From Pseudomonadota bacterium (GTDB lineage: Bacteria; Myxococcota; UBA9042; PHBI01), in contig SXIE01000188.1 of the NCBI GenBank assembly GCA_005772945.1, positions 1 to 32,360 of the forward strand: a DNA stretch of 32,360 nt, given 5' to 3'. The translations under genes and the position numbers were made by a program. The notes under the pieces were generated by a model. That model made no database searches. It was given only the letters and a program-made list of their open reading frames with translations, and was not told the DNA's origin. Positions 8,646 to 16,964 of this stretch are shown one piece after another (within the stretch, counting starts at the first letter, position 1; every line of letters starts with the position of its first letter).

Positions 8646-9989
8646 ATGTCACTCTCCGAGCTCATCGACGCGACCGAAGACCGTCGCTCCGCGTTTGCCG
8701 AGGAGCGGGCCCGCCTCCGCGAAGAACGTCGACGTCACGAGTCGGCGGCCGAGGAGGCCGAGCGGCTCCGCGCGCGCAACGGCGTCGAGATGGCGGGTTA
8801 CCTCTTGCCGGACCTCGACGACGAGGACCTCGCGGCGCTCGAGCGGCGACTGCACTACCCGTCGCTGATGGTCGAGAAGCGTCGGACCGAGGGCGAACTT
8901 GCGACGCTCGATGCCGAGCGGGCCACGATCGAGGCCGATCCGCGCTATGTCGAGCGCGAGGTCCGGCGGGTCGAGATCGACGAGCAGCTCGCCGAGATCG
9001 CGGCGGCGGCAGAGAGCTTCAAGCAGGACCGCGCGGTGTGGGAGGCGTCCTGGCAGTTCCAGGCGCTGCTCGGCCGCGGGTGGTTCGCGGACGACTACGA
9101 TGGCGGACTCTTCGACTGGCTGCGCGATTGGCGGGCCTGTTCGCTGCTGATGGCCGAGCTCGAGAAGGGCTTTCCGGGGCGCCAGTTTCCCGATGATTCG
9201 GATGTGAAGCGGGGCTGGAACGAGCTCTACGCGCAGTCCGAGCCGGTGCTGGGCTTGCAGCGGGATCTGGTGGCCAAGCAGGCCGACATGGACGCGCTCG
9301 AGGCGCGGCACGCGGCCATTTTGGCGGCGCCGGGGGAGCTCTACCAGGCGCTGTGGCACCGGCTCGCCGGGCTCGTCGTCGACCACTTGCGCGCGGCGCC
9401 CGAGGACCACCTCGTCGAGCTCGGCACAGGCGACGAGACGCTGGCGACGTTCCTCAAGAAGGACCACGGCCTCAAGAAGCAGGCGGCGTATCTGCGCGAG
9501 CTGGCCGTGGCGCGTCTCGATACCCAGATCCAGCGCTTCGCCGACGAGGAGCGCAAGCTGGCGCAGAAGGCGCAGAAGCTGCGCTACAAGCGCAGCCGCG
9601 GCAAGTACGTGGGGTACTCGGAGATGGACATCGAGCGCCTGCGCGATCTGCCGTACGCGAAGTGGGAGGCCCGGCGCGCATCGTACGGCAAGACCCGCTG
9701 CCGCATCGCCGAGTTCGATCGCTGGCACCACGGCAGCTTCGTCAGCGACTTCCTGTGGTGGGATTTCATGACGCACGGCGCACGCGGCGACGACCTCTAC
9801 GAGGTACGCACGTTCCATGCGCATCACCCCGGTTGGTCGGTCGACACCTTCGTCGATCCGGTCGGTTCGAGCGGGGGCGGGCACGAGGCGGCACTCCTCA
9901 GCGACGCCAACGACGCGAACGATCTCGCCGCGGACGCCGCCGTGGACGAGATGATGTCGACCGACAGCGGGATGGGCGACCCATCCTAA
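8646..9989 (+). CDS. Coiled-coil protein of unknown function, first gene of radical SAM operon
   Basis: A 447-residue soluble protein starting at ATG 8646, with GAGG a few bases upstream. Residues about 10-45 and 75-130 are dense in Arg, Glu, Ala and Leu with heptad spacing and should form coiled coils. A third charged helical part lies near residues 265-335 (LARLDTQIQRF-type helices). The region after that is rich in Trp, Tyr and His (around 340-400: EMDIERL, WHHGSF, WWDFM) and looks globular. The tail is Ala/Asp rich and ends MGDPS. There is no signal peptide or membrane segment. I do not recognise the family. It ends 13 bases before the glycosyltransferase gene, so it is probably the first gene of that operon and may be a scaffold or regulator for it. 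Confidence 0.7.
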   Translation: MSLSELIDATEDRRSAFAEERARLREERRRHESAAEEAERLRARNGVEMAGYLLPDLDDEDLAALERRLHYPSLMVEKRRTEGELATLDAERATIEADPRYVEREVRRVEIDEQLAEIAAAAESFKQDRAVWEASWQFQALLGRGWFADDYDGGLFDWLRDWRACSLLMAELEKGFPGRQFPDDSDVKRGWNELYAQSEPVLGLQRDLVAKQADMDALEARHAAILAAPGELYQALWHRLAGLVVDHLRAAPEDHLVELGTGDETLATFLKKDHGLKKQAAYLRELAVARLDTQIQRFADEERKLAQKAQKLRYKRSRGKYVGYSEMDIERLRDLPYAKWEARRASYGKTRCRIAEFDRWHHGSFVSDFLWWDFMTHGARGDDLYEVRTFHAHHPGWSVDTFVDPVGSSGGGHEAALLSDANDANDLAADAAVDEMMSTDSGMGDPS

Positions 9990-10002
9990 TCCGAGGTCGT
10001 CC

Positions 10003-11799
10003 ATGGCACGTCCGCTCCGCATCGTCTGCTATGCCGTCAACGGCTCGGGGCTCGGCCACGTGACGCGGCTCCTGGCGATCGCGCGGTGGCTCAGGCGGCT
10101 CGAGACGATGCTGTCGGGGGTCGCGCCCGAGGTGATCTTCCTGACGTCCACCGAGGCGACGAGTCTGCTCGCGGACGCGCGCATGGCGGCTTTCAAGCTG
10201 CCGTCCAAGGGGGTCGCGCGGCAGTCGGGGCTGGATGTCCTCGAGCATCGCCGGCTCGCCAAGCACTTCGTGTGGCAGACGCTCGGCGTCCTGGCGCCCG
10301 ACCTGTTGGTCGTCGACACGTTTCCGCAGGGCAGCTTCGACGAGCTCTTGCCGGTGCTCGACGGGCCGTTCAAGAAGGTGCTGGTCCTGCGCGACGTGAA
10401 GCCGGAGTTCGGGATGCGCCCGATTTTCCAGGCGGCGATGCGCCTCTATGATCGGATCATCGTGCCGCATGCGCCGGGGTCGGCGCCGGAGCTGACGCGC
10501 GTGCTCGGGCCCGAGCGGCAGGCGGCTTGGGTCGGGGACGTGCTGGCGGTCGAGGCCGTGTCCGGCCTGGGTGTGGGCGGCCCTGAACGTGACGCGTTGC
10601 GTGCCGAGCTCGGGCTTGGGGCGGCGGGACCTGGGGCGCCGCGGCTCGTCTATCTGTCGGCCGGCGGGGGAGGGGACGCGGGCAGCGAGGCCGCGCTGGG
10701 TGCGCTCGCGGCGCCTCTTCTGGGGCGCGCGGACGTGCATCTCTTGGTCGGTGCTGGGCCACTCTACCGTGGGCGGCGGCTGGTTGGCGCGAACCTCACG
10801 TGGTTCACCGAGCCGGGGGTGTCGCGCTTCTTTCCGGCGCTCGATGCGGCGCTTGCGGCGGGCGGCTACAACACGGTGCACGAGCTATTACATCTGGGCG
10901 TGCCGTCGGCATTTTTTGCGCAGGACAAGATCGCCGATCAGCAGGAGGGGCGCGTGGGGCGCGCGTGTGCGGCGGGGGCGGCGCTGGCGCTGCGGGGGCT
11001 CGACGCGGCGACGATCGACGCGGCGTTGGCGGAACTCTTGCGCGATGGTGCAAGGTTCGCCGCGGCCGCACGCGCGTTCGTGCCGGACAACGGTGCGCGT
11101 TTCGCGGCGGCGCAGGCGCTCGCGGTGCTGCCGGGGCGTGACGCGGAGCTGGCGCTGGGGGCCGCAGAGTTGCTGGGCCCGCGGCTGGCAGCGGCGCTGG
11201 AGCAACTCGGGGCGGTCGGGGCCGAAGTGCTCGCAAGCGGCCTCGGCCAGCTCGATCCGAGCCCGCGGCTGTCGGCGACCGGCGCGCGCGCGACGCTCGA
11301 GCCGCTCTTGCCGCAGCTCTCGGCCGAGGCGCGCGCCGAGGTCGTCGAGGCCCTACGGGTGCAGGCGGGCGACGACGGGCGACGCGCCGTGCAGGACGCC
11401 CTTTTGGACCTCATCGGGGCCGCGCAGGAAGCGGGGGAGGTGGGGCTCCTGCCGGGCCTCCTCGAAGCCGCGTTGCGCAAGCATCCGGCGGCGCAGGAGC
11501 CGCGTCACGGGGCGACTGGTGACACCGCGGCGTGGGCGGTCGGGCTCCTGACGGCGCTGACGGCGCTCGTGCGCCTGCCGGGCCCCTTCACCGTGAGCGA
11601 GCGCGCGCAGCTCTATCGCGCCTTTCCGCGTCTGGCGGACGCGTCGCTGGCCGAGGCCAACGTCGCCTTTCGTGAGGCGCTCGCGGCCTGTAGCGGCGAC
11701 CCGGTCGAGGCGTTGCTTGCGCGCTTCCGGATCCTCAAGATGCAGCGGCGTGTCTTGCGCGCGAACCTACCGGCGGCCCTCCTGGCGGCCAGCTCATGA
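10003..11799 (+). CDS. MurG-like GT-B glycosyltransferase with extra C-terminal domain
   Basis: A 598-residue protein; ATG 10003 has GAGG at 9993-9996. The N-terminal Rossmann half opens with a hydrophobic strand and the glycine-rich loop NGSGLGHVTR (residues 13-22), as in MurG/COG4671-type GT-B enzymes. The C-terminal half carries GGYNTVHELLHLGVP (from residue 287), the family's nucleotide-sugar binding region, followed by the usual QEGR segment. The enzyme domain ends near residue 380. About 215 further residues, mostly Ala/Leu/Glu helices, are not part of the usual fold and I do not recognise them. Substrate and acceptor cannot be read from the sequence. Its stop overlaps the next start (ATGA at 11796-11799), so it is translationally coupled to the radical SAM gene and probably works on the same product. 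Confidence 0.8.
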   Translation: MARPLRIVCYAVNGSGLGHVTRLLAIARWLRRLETMLSGVAPEVIFLTSTEATSLLADARMAAFKLPSKGVARQSGLDVLEHRRLAKHFVWQTLGVLAPDLLVVDTFPQGSFDELLPVLDGPFKKVLVLRDVKPEFGMRPIFQAAMRLYDRIIVPHAPGSAPELTRVLGPERQAAWVGDVLAVEAVSGLGVGGPERDALRAELGLGAAGPGAPRLVYLSAGGGGDAGSEAALGALAAPLLGRADVHLLVGAGPLYRGRRLVGANLTWFTEPGVSRFFPALDAALAAGGYNTVHELLHLGVPSAFFAQDKIADQQEGRVGRACAAGAALALRGLDAATIDAALAELLRDGARFAAAARAFVPDNGARFAAAQALAVLPGRDAELALGAAELLGPRLAAALEQLGAVGAEVLASGLGQLDPSPRLSATGARATLEPLLPQLSAEARAEVVEALRVQAGDDGRRAVQDALLDLIGAAQEAGEVGLLPGLLEAALRKHPAAQEPRHGATGDTAAWAVGLLTALTALVRLPGPFTVSERAQLYRAFPRLADASLAEANVAFREALAACSGDPVEALLARFRILKMQRRVLRANLPAALLAASS

Positions 11800-12917
11800 C
11801 GGCCTCGCGCCGCCTGCGCCTCGAAGGTCTCCTCGCCGGACGCCCGCGCGTGGGCCCGCAAACGGTCCACTTCGATCTCGCCAACGCGTGCAACACCCGC
11901 TGCACGACGTGCTGGCATCACAGCCCGCACCTTCTTCCCGAGCACCGCCCGAGCGCCGCCTGGAAACGCGAGACCCTCGGCGTCGACGCCTTCCGGGCCG
12001 CGCTCGCCGACCTCGTCGCGCTCGGTGGCCTCGAGGCCGTCATCCTCTCGGGCATGGGCGACCCGACGCTCAACGATGGCCTCTACGACATGGTCGCGGC
12101 GGCGCGCGCGGCGGACCTCCACGTCACGATCATCACGAACGCCCTCCGTCTCGACGTGCCGCGCCTCATGGCCGCCGCCCAGCCCGAGCCCGCGCGCCAC
12201 CTCGACATCCTCGCGTCGGTCTGCGGCGTCACCGAGCCGGTGTGGCAGCGCTTCCACGCGCACCCGCGCCCCGACGGGTTCGCGACGATGCTCGCGCGCC
12301 TCGCCGAGTTTCGCGCCGCCGGTTTTCGGCCCAAGCACGTGCAGGTCATCAACGCCGACAACGCCCACGAGCTCGTGGCGATGGTCGACTTCGCCGACAC
12401 CCACGCCGCGAAATCGGTCGCCTTCAAGTTTGCGTCATTGGCGCACGGGACCGAGGCCGTCGGGCTCTCCGAGGCGCAGAAATCGGAGCTCGTCGAGGTG
12501 CTGGTGCCGGCCGCCATGGCGCGCGCCGAGGCCCTCGGGGTCGAGACCGATCTCGCCGCCTTCGTGCGCCAGGTGCATCCGGGATCGACACGGACGGCGC
12601 CCATCGAGGACATCGGCTGCTTCATGGGATTTCTCTATGCGCGCGTGACCGTGCTCGGCGAGGTCCTCTTTTGCTGCAATACCCAGGTCGGCGTCGGCCG
12701 CCTCGCCGGGCCTGAGCGTCCGGATGGGCAGTCCTTTGCCGCGCTCTGGAACGGGCCCGCCTGGCAGGCGCGTCGGGATGCCGTGCGCGCCGGCCAGTAC
12801 TTTGCGGGCTGCGATCAGTGCGGCAAGCTCAAGCAGAACCTCAAGTGGTCGGACAAGCTGCGGACGACCCTTGGCGAGGCGCGCTTCCTGCCGCTCATCG
12901 GCCGGGGGACATCGTGA
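11796..12917 (+). CDS. Radical SAM protein with SPASM-like C-terminus (first of three)
   Basis: A 373-residue protein starting in the ATGA overlap with the glycosyltransferase gene. The radical SAM [4Fe-4S] motif is C32-x3-C36-x2-C39 followed by Trp (CNTRCTTCW). SGMGDPTLN at about residue 86 is the usual glycine-rich SAM-binding strand. The C-terminal part has C275, C293/C294, C339 and C342, the last two as C-x2-C (CDQCGK), which fits an auxiliary iron-sulfur (SPASM/twitch-type) cluster. SPASM enzymes mostly modify peptides or carry out dehydrogenations; the substrate here is unknown. The next gene starts with a GTG that overlaps this stop (GTGA at 12914-12917). This continuous coupling means the three radical SAM proteins are probably made in fixed ratio. 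Confidence 0.85.
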   Translation: MTASRRLRLEGLLAGRPRVGPQTVHFDLANACNTRCTTCWHHSPHLLPEHRPSAAWKRETLGVDAFRAALADLVALGGLEAVILSGMGDPTLNDGLYDMVAAARAADLHVTIITNALRLDVPRLMAAAQPEPARHLDILASVCGVTEPVWQRFHAHPRPDGFATMLARLAEFRAAGFRPKHVQVINADNAHELVAMVDFADTHAAKSVAFKFASLAHGTEAVGLSEAQKSELVEVLVPAAMARAEALGVETDLAAFVRQVHPGSTRTAPIEDIGCFMGFLYARVTVLGEVLFCCNTQVGVGRLAGPERPDGQSFAALWNGPAWQARRDAVRAGQYFAGCDQCGKLKQNLKWSDKLRTTLGEARFLPLIGRGTS

Positions 12918-13867
12918 GCGCACCCGACCGGATCACGCCGCCGTTTCCCGATCTCGTCCCCACCGTCGAGTGGCAGGTCGCCGGTCACTGCAACTACGAC
13001 TGTAGCTACTGCATCCAGTCGCCGAAGACGCGCGTCGGCCAGCCCGACGAGGCGACGCTCGCGGCGATCGTTCGCGGCTTCGCGCGCCTTCCGGGCGTCT
13101 GGGAGATCAAGATTTCGGGCGGCGAGCCGTTCGCGGCGCGCCTCTTTCTCGAGCTCGCGGTGCCACTGCTCATGGCCGAGACGCCGCATCGGATCTCGGT
13201 CCTCACGAACTTCTCGGCGCCGCTCAAATCCCTCGATCGCTTCACGCAGCTCACCGCCGATCGCCTGCGCATCACGAGCGCGTCGCTGCACCTCGAGACC
13301 GTCGCGCCCGCCGAGTTTCTGGATAAAGCTGTCGCGTATCGGGCCCTCCGCGCGCGCTACAATCCCCACAGCAGTTTCGTCGTCAACTCGGTCCTGACGC
13401 CCGGCACGTTGCGCGGCCTCTTCGCGGTGCGCGACCAGGTCGAGGCGGCCGGCTTCCGCTGGTTCCCGCAGCTCATGAAGGTGAAGGGCGGCGTCCATCC
13501 CTACGACGTCGACGAGCGCGTCTTGCTCGAGCGCCTCACGCGCCGCTCGCACGACCCGCGCGAGGTCAACCGCGCACCGTCCTACGAAGGGCTTCATTGC
13601 GAGGCCGGGGCTTGGTACGTCGTCGTCGATCAGCGTGGCGAGGCGCACGCGTGTCGAACGGCCAAGCGTTTTCAGGCGCCGAGTCTCGGCAATTTGGTCG
13701 ATGGCACATTCGCGTTGCGCACCCACGGCGGCATCTGCCCCTATCCGATCTGCCCGTGCACCGTGCCGCCCAACCGCGGGATCGTCCGCTTGGGAAGCCG
13801 TCCCGCGCCGATTTGCGAGGATGCGCCTGCGTCGGCCATGCTCTCCGAGCGCGCCGATGGTCGGTGA
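12914..13867 (+). CDS. Radical SAM protein (second of three)
   Basis: A 317-residue protein. I chose the GTG at 12914 because it overlaps the previous stop by four bases and places the core motif at a normal distance; the open frame upstream is shadow. The cluster motif is C26-x3-C30-x2-C33 (CNYDCSYC), followed by EIKISGGEPF, the SAM-binding GGE motif. A second set of cysteines, C229, C247, C275, C280 and C282, includes the motif CPYPICPCTVP, likely ligands of an auxiliary cluster. It is clearly paralogous to the next gene, sharing the layout of both Cys sets. The substrate is unknown. The stop lies 11 bases inside the next reading frame, continuing the overlapping operon. Confidence 0.85.
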   Translation: MSAPDRITPPFPDLVPTVEWQVAGHCNYDCSYCIQSPKTRVGQPDEATLAAIVRGFARLPGVWEIKISGGEPFAARLFLELAVPLLMAETPHRISVLTNFSAPLKSLDRFTQLTADRLRITSASLHLETVAPAEFLDKAVAYRALRARYNPHSSFVVNSVLTPGTLRGLFAVRDQVEAAGFRWFPQLMKVKGGVHPYDVDERVLLERLTRRSHDPREVNRAPSYEGLHCEAGAWYVVVDQRGEAHACRTAKRFQAPSLGNLVDGTFALRTHGGICPYPICPCTVPPNRGIVRLGSRPAPICEDAPASAMLSERADGR

Positions 13868-14807
13868 ACTCGAGCGCGTCGTCCAAGCGGCGATGGCACA
13901 TCCACCGGAGCCGCGCGTCCTCGGTCGGGCCATTCACGGCGTCGTCTCGTGGAACATGAACGACACGTGCAATTATCGCTGCTCGTACTGCACGCAGCGC
14001 TTCATGCCCGATCGCTCCGGGCACCTCTCGCCGGCCGAGGTCGAAGCCCACGTCGCCGCCTTCCGCGATCTTCCGGGAGCCTGGGAAATCAAGCTCTCGG
14101 GCGGTGAGCCGTTCCAGCAGCCGGGCCTCGTCGACATCGTGCGCCAGCTCGTCGCCGGCGGTCATGTCCTCTCGGTGCAGACGAACTTCTCGGCGTCCGA
14201 TCGGCGATTGTCGGAGTTCCTCGAAGCGACCCGCGGGAGTTTGCACGTATTTGCCGCGAGTCTCCACCACGAATATGCCACGCCGGAAGAATTCATCGCG
14301 CGCTACCAACTCGTGCATCCCTATGTCGTCGCTCACGGCGTGTCGTTTTGCGTGACGAGCGTCGCGACGCCCGCACGCATCGCCACGTTGCGCGATGTCG
14401 TCGCACCTGTGTTCGCGGCGGCCGGGATCCGGTTCAAGGTCCAGCCCGAGAAAGTGCATGGCGTCATGCGTGCGTATTCCGAAGCCGAGAGTGCCACTCT
14501 ATTGGCACTCGGCGGGCACAATGGTCTCGGCACGCTGGCGGCCGAGTTCCAGGGGCGACTCTGCTGGGCCGGGTCCCGCTACCTGGTCGTCAAGTCGACA
14601 GGCCACGCGTTTCGCTGCTACCCCGCGGCCCGTCACGGCGGGCGCCACGCGGCCCATGGCCATATCGCGGACGGGTTCGCGCTCGCCGACGGGCCGCGCC
14701 CCTGTCCCTATCCCCATTGCCACTGCACGGTTCCCATCGAGCGTGGCATGATTCAAGGTGTCGATGTCGCGCGCGCCAAAGCGTATCTCGCGCAGGAGGA
14801 AGAGTGA
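13857..14807 (+). CDS. Radical SAM protein (third of three), paralogue of the second
   Basis: A 316-residue protein starting at ATG 13857, overlapping the previous gene by 11 bases. The core motif is C38-x3-C42-x2-C45 (CNYRCSYC), followed by EIKLSGGEPF. The auxiliary cysteines C236, C254, C283, C288 and C290 keep nearly the spacing of the preceding paralogue, with CPYPHCHCTVP at the end. Sequence phrases such as TNFSA and ASLHxE are shared by both proteins, so they arose by tandem duplication. That both copies keep all cluster cysteines suggests two related reactions or a heterodimer. The stop codon TGA overlaps the next ATG by one base (14807), so the membrane-anchored protein downstream is also coupled. 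Confidence 0.85.
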   Translation: MVGELERVVQAAMAHPPEPRVLGRAIHGVVSWNMNDTCNYRCSYCTQRFMPDRSGHLSPAEVEAHVAAFRDLPGAWEIKLSGGEPFQQPGLVDIVRQLVAGGHVLSVQTNFSASDRRLSEFLEATRGSLHVFAASLHHEYATPEEFIARYQLVHPYVVAHGVSFCVTSVATPARIATLRDVVAPVFAAAGIRFKVQPEKVHGVMRAYSEAESATLLALGGHNGLGTLAAEFQGRLCWAGSRYLVVKSTGHAFRCYPAARHGGRHAAHGHIADGFALADGPRPCPYPHCHCTVPIERGMIQGVDVARAKAYLAQEEE

Positions 14808-15619
14808 TGGCCTTCGTTCGCTATCAGACGGTGCGCAATGTCGGGATCGGCGTCCTCGGTGCGGGCGCGATCGCGGGCATCGTCGTTCTGGCCACGGGCT
14901 CGGGATCGCCACCGCCGGCGCTCAGGGAGCCGCCCGCGCGCGTCGTCGACCCGAGCCCGAGCCCGAGTCCGAGCCCGAGTCCGAGCCCGAGCCCGAGTCC
15001 CGCTGCCGCGCTCGACGACGCCGCGATCGTCGCACGCGCCGATCAACCGGCGACCCCCGGCGAGAAGATCAAAGACGCCTTCAAGGGCAACGCGACCAAG
15101 GTGAACCTCTACGAGGAGACCAACGATCGTATCTACGATCGTCTCAAGATCGACACGAACCGTGACGACACCTGGGACATCCAATGGAACCGCACGCCGG
15201 GCGGTCCGTGGCAGCGCGAGGACGGCGCGACCTTCGTCGGGGGCGCCTGGCACGCGGCCGGGCGCGACACGGCCGCCAAGGACCCGGTCGTCGCTCCGCC
15301 GATCGAAGCGGGCAAGGTCGAGACCCCGCCGGCGACGACCGATCCCCACGCCGAGCAGCTCGCGCTGGTGTTGAAGACGATGCTCCAGGGCAAGGCCAAG
15401 GGCGGCAAGCTCAAGGACCTCTTCCGCGGCAGCGGACCCAAGGTCAACCTCTACGACGACAACAACGACGGCCAATGGGACCGCGCCAAGATCGACTACG
15501 ACCGCGACGAGATCGACGACGAAAAGCTGACGCTCAAAGGCGGTATCCTCGAGCGCAAGAACGAGAAGTCGGGCGTCGTGCAGGTCTTCGATCACGGCGC
15601 CTGGAAGCCCAAACCCTGA
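14807..15619 (+). CDS. Membrane-anchored protein with Pro-Ser linker and two acidic repeats
   Basis: A 270-residue protein starting one base inside the preceding stop codon. An N-terminal segment of about residues 13-33 is a single membrane anchor (IGVLGAGAIAGIVVL core). Then comes a Pro-Ser linker coded by a hexamer tandem repeat at 14951-15000. The rest holds two similar modules at about residues 87-135 and 201-250, both with K-[IL]-KD-x-F-[KR]-G, KVNLY, a DxNxD-like acidic loop, then DR-x-KID. The acidic loops resemble calcium-binding loops (KVNLYDDNNDGQWDR), but binding is inference. I do not recognise the family. Being last in the radical SAM operon, it may be a periplasmic partner, acceptor or immunity-like protein for the pathway product. 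Downstream is a short hairpin at 15621-15634. Confidence 0.7.
   Translation: MAFVRYQTVRNVGIGVLGAGAIAGIVVLATGSGSPPPALREPPARVVDPSPSPSPSPSPSPSPSPAAALDDAAIVARADQPATPGEKIKDAFKGNATKVNLYEETNDRIYDRLKIDTNRDDTWDIQWNRTPGGPWQREDGATFVGGAWHAAGRDTAAKDPVVAPPIEAGKVETPPATTDPHAEQLALVLKTMLQGKAKGGKLKDLFRGSGPKVNLYDDNNDGQWDRAKIDYDRDEIDDEKLTLKGGILERKNEKSGVVQVFDHGAWKPKP
14951..15000 (+). repeat. Hexanucleotide tandem repeat coding Pro-Ser linker
   Basis: About eight copies of a hexamer of the type CCGAGC/CCGAGT in tandem encode the Pro-Ser linker of the membrane-anchored protein. The T/C variation between copies falls in the third codon position and leaves the residues unchanged. Confidence 0.8.
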
Positions 15620-15620
15620 G

Positions 15621-15634
15621 CCGCCCGTGCGGCA
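15621..15634 (+). terminator. Short GC hairpin after the radical SAM operon
   Basis: GCCGC pairs with GCGGC around a 4-base loop, directly after the stop codon at 15619. There is no T-run, so if it stops transcription it would be inefficient or factor-dependent. Weak evidence. Confidence 0.25.
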
Positions 15635-15646
15635 AGCGGATCCGCT

Positions 15647-15675
15647 TGACAGCGCCACGCCAGCGAACCAAGTTC
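15647..15675 (+). promoter_or_regulatory. Possible promoter for polyamine genes
   Basis: A perfect TTGACA at 15647-15652 is followed at about 17 bases by a poor -10 candidate (CAAGTT, 15670-15675). It lies in the 132-base gap before the carboxynorspermidine synthase gene, after the radical SAM operon ends, so a promoter is expected here. The poor -10 keeps confidence low. Confidence 0.35.
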
Positions 15676-15751
15676 CTCCCGATCGCGCGGGCTCGCTGGG
15701 GAGCTCGGCGTCGACGTGTGCCTCGCGACATCGCGACAAGGGAGTGCGTCC

Positions 15752-16957
15752 ATGGCCAAGGTCCTCATCATCGGAGCCGGCGGCGTCGGCGGTGTCGTTG
15801 CCCACAAATGCGCGCAGGTGAAGGAGACCTTCACCGAGATCATGCTGGCGAGCCGCACCCTTTCGAAGTGCGACCGCATCGCCGCCGAGATCCAAGAGAT
15901 GCAGGGGCGCACCATCCAGACGGCCGCGGTCGACGCGGACCAGCCCGCGAACACCATCGCGCTCATCGAGCGCTTCAAGCCCGAGCTCGTCATCAATGTC
16001 GCCCTGCCGTACCAGGACCTGGCGATCATGGACGCGTGCCTCGCGACCGGCGTCCACTACCTCGACACCGCGAACTACGAGCCAATCGATGAGGCCAAGT
16101 TCGAGTACAAGTGGCAGTGGGCCTACCAGGAGAAGTTCAAGGCGGCCGGACTGACGGCGGTCTTGGGCTGCGGCTTCGATCCCGGCCAGACCAACATCTA
16201 TTGCGCCTGGGCGATGAAGCATCACTTCGACGAGATCCGCACCGTCGACATCATGGACTGCAACGCCGGCAGCCACGGCAAGCCGTTCGCGACGAACTTC
16301 AACCCCGAGATCAACATCCGCGAGATCACCCAGCGCGGGCGGTTCTGGGAGAAGGGCGACTGGCGCGAGACCGATCCGCTGAGCGTCCATGCGCCGTTCG
16401 ACTTCCCCGAGTGCGGCGAGAAAGAGATGTATCTGATGTACCACGAGGAGCTCGAGAGCCTCGTCTTGCACCTGAAGGGGCTCGAACGCATCCGGTTCTG
16501 GATGACGTTCGGCAAGCCCTACCTCACGCACCTCGAGGTGCTGCAGAACGTCGGCATGACGTCGATCGCACCGATCATGTACGAGGGCCGCGAGATCGTG
16601 CCGCTTCAGTTCCTGAAGGCCGTCCTGCCCAAACCCGAGAGCCTCGGCGAGAATTACACCGGCAAGACGAACATCGGCTGCTGGATCGAGGGCACGAAGA
16701 ACGGCGAATTCAAGCGCTACTACATCTACAACGTCTGCGATCACGCGGCCTGCTATCGGGAAGTGCGCTCGCAGGCGATCAGCTACACGACGGGCGTCCC
16801 GGCCATGCTCGGGGCCAAGCTGCTGCTCGAGGGCAAGTGGCGTCAGCCGGGCGTTTGGAACGTCGAGCAGCTCGATCCCGATCCGTTCATGGCGCAGATC
16901 GGCCAGTACGGACTGCCGTGGGTGGAAGTCACGCCGAACGGCCCGCTTCCGATCTGA
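15752..16957 (+). CDS. Carboxynorspermidine synthase (saccharopine dehydrogenase family)
   Basis: A 401-residue protein; ATG 15752 follows AAGGGAG at 15738-15744. The N-terminus is a Rossmann NAD(P)H fold with GAGGVGG (residues 8-14). Phrases such as NVALPYQD, YLDTANYE and LGCGFDPGQTN are typical of the Lys1-related carboxy(nor)spermidine dehydrogenase branch of the saccharopine dehydrogenase family. The enzyme condenses aspartate semialdehyde with diaminopropane or putrescine and reduces the imine to carboxynorspermidine or carboxyspermidine, in the cytoplasm. The decarboxylase gene follows 7 bases later, which confirms the pathway. Length is normal for the family. I cannot tell from sequence which diamine is preferred. 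This is the S-adenosylmethionine-decarboxylase-independent polyamine route. Confidence 0.92.
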   Translation: MAKVLIIGAGGVGGVVAHKCAQVKETFTEIMLASRTLSKCDRIAAEIQEMQGRTIQTAAVDADQPANTIALIERFKPELVINVALPYQDLAIMDACLATGVHYLDTANYEPIDEAKFEYKWQWAYQEKFKAAGLTAVLGCGFDPGQTNIYCAWAMKHHFDEIRTVDIMDCNAGSHGKPFATNFNPEINIREITQRGRFWEKGDWRETDPLSVHAPFDFPECGEKEMYLMYHEELESLVLHLKGLERIRFWMTFGKPYLTHLEVLQNVGMTSIAPIMYEGREIVPLQFLKAVLPKPESLGENYTGKTNIGCWIEGTKNGEFKRYYIYNVCDHAACYREVRSQAISYTTGVPAMLGAKLLLEGKWRQPGVWNVEQLDPDPFMAQIGQYGLPWVEVTPNGPLPI

Positions 16958-16964
16958 GCGCGAC

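Noticed and set aside
13635..13856. Upstream extension of the third radical SAM frame
   Set aside because: It overlaps the coding end of the second radical SAM gene, which includes the conserved CPYPICPC motif in its own frame; the ATG at 13857 fits the coupled operon.
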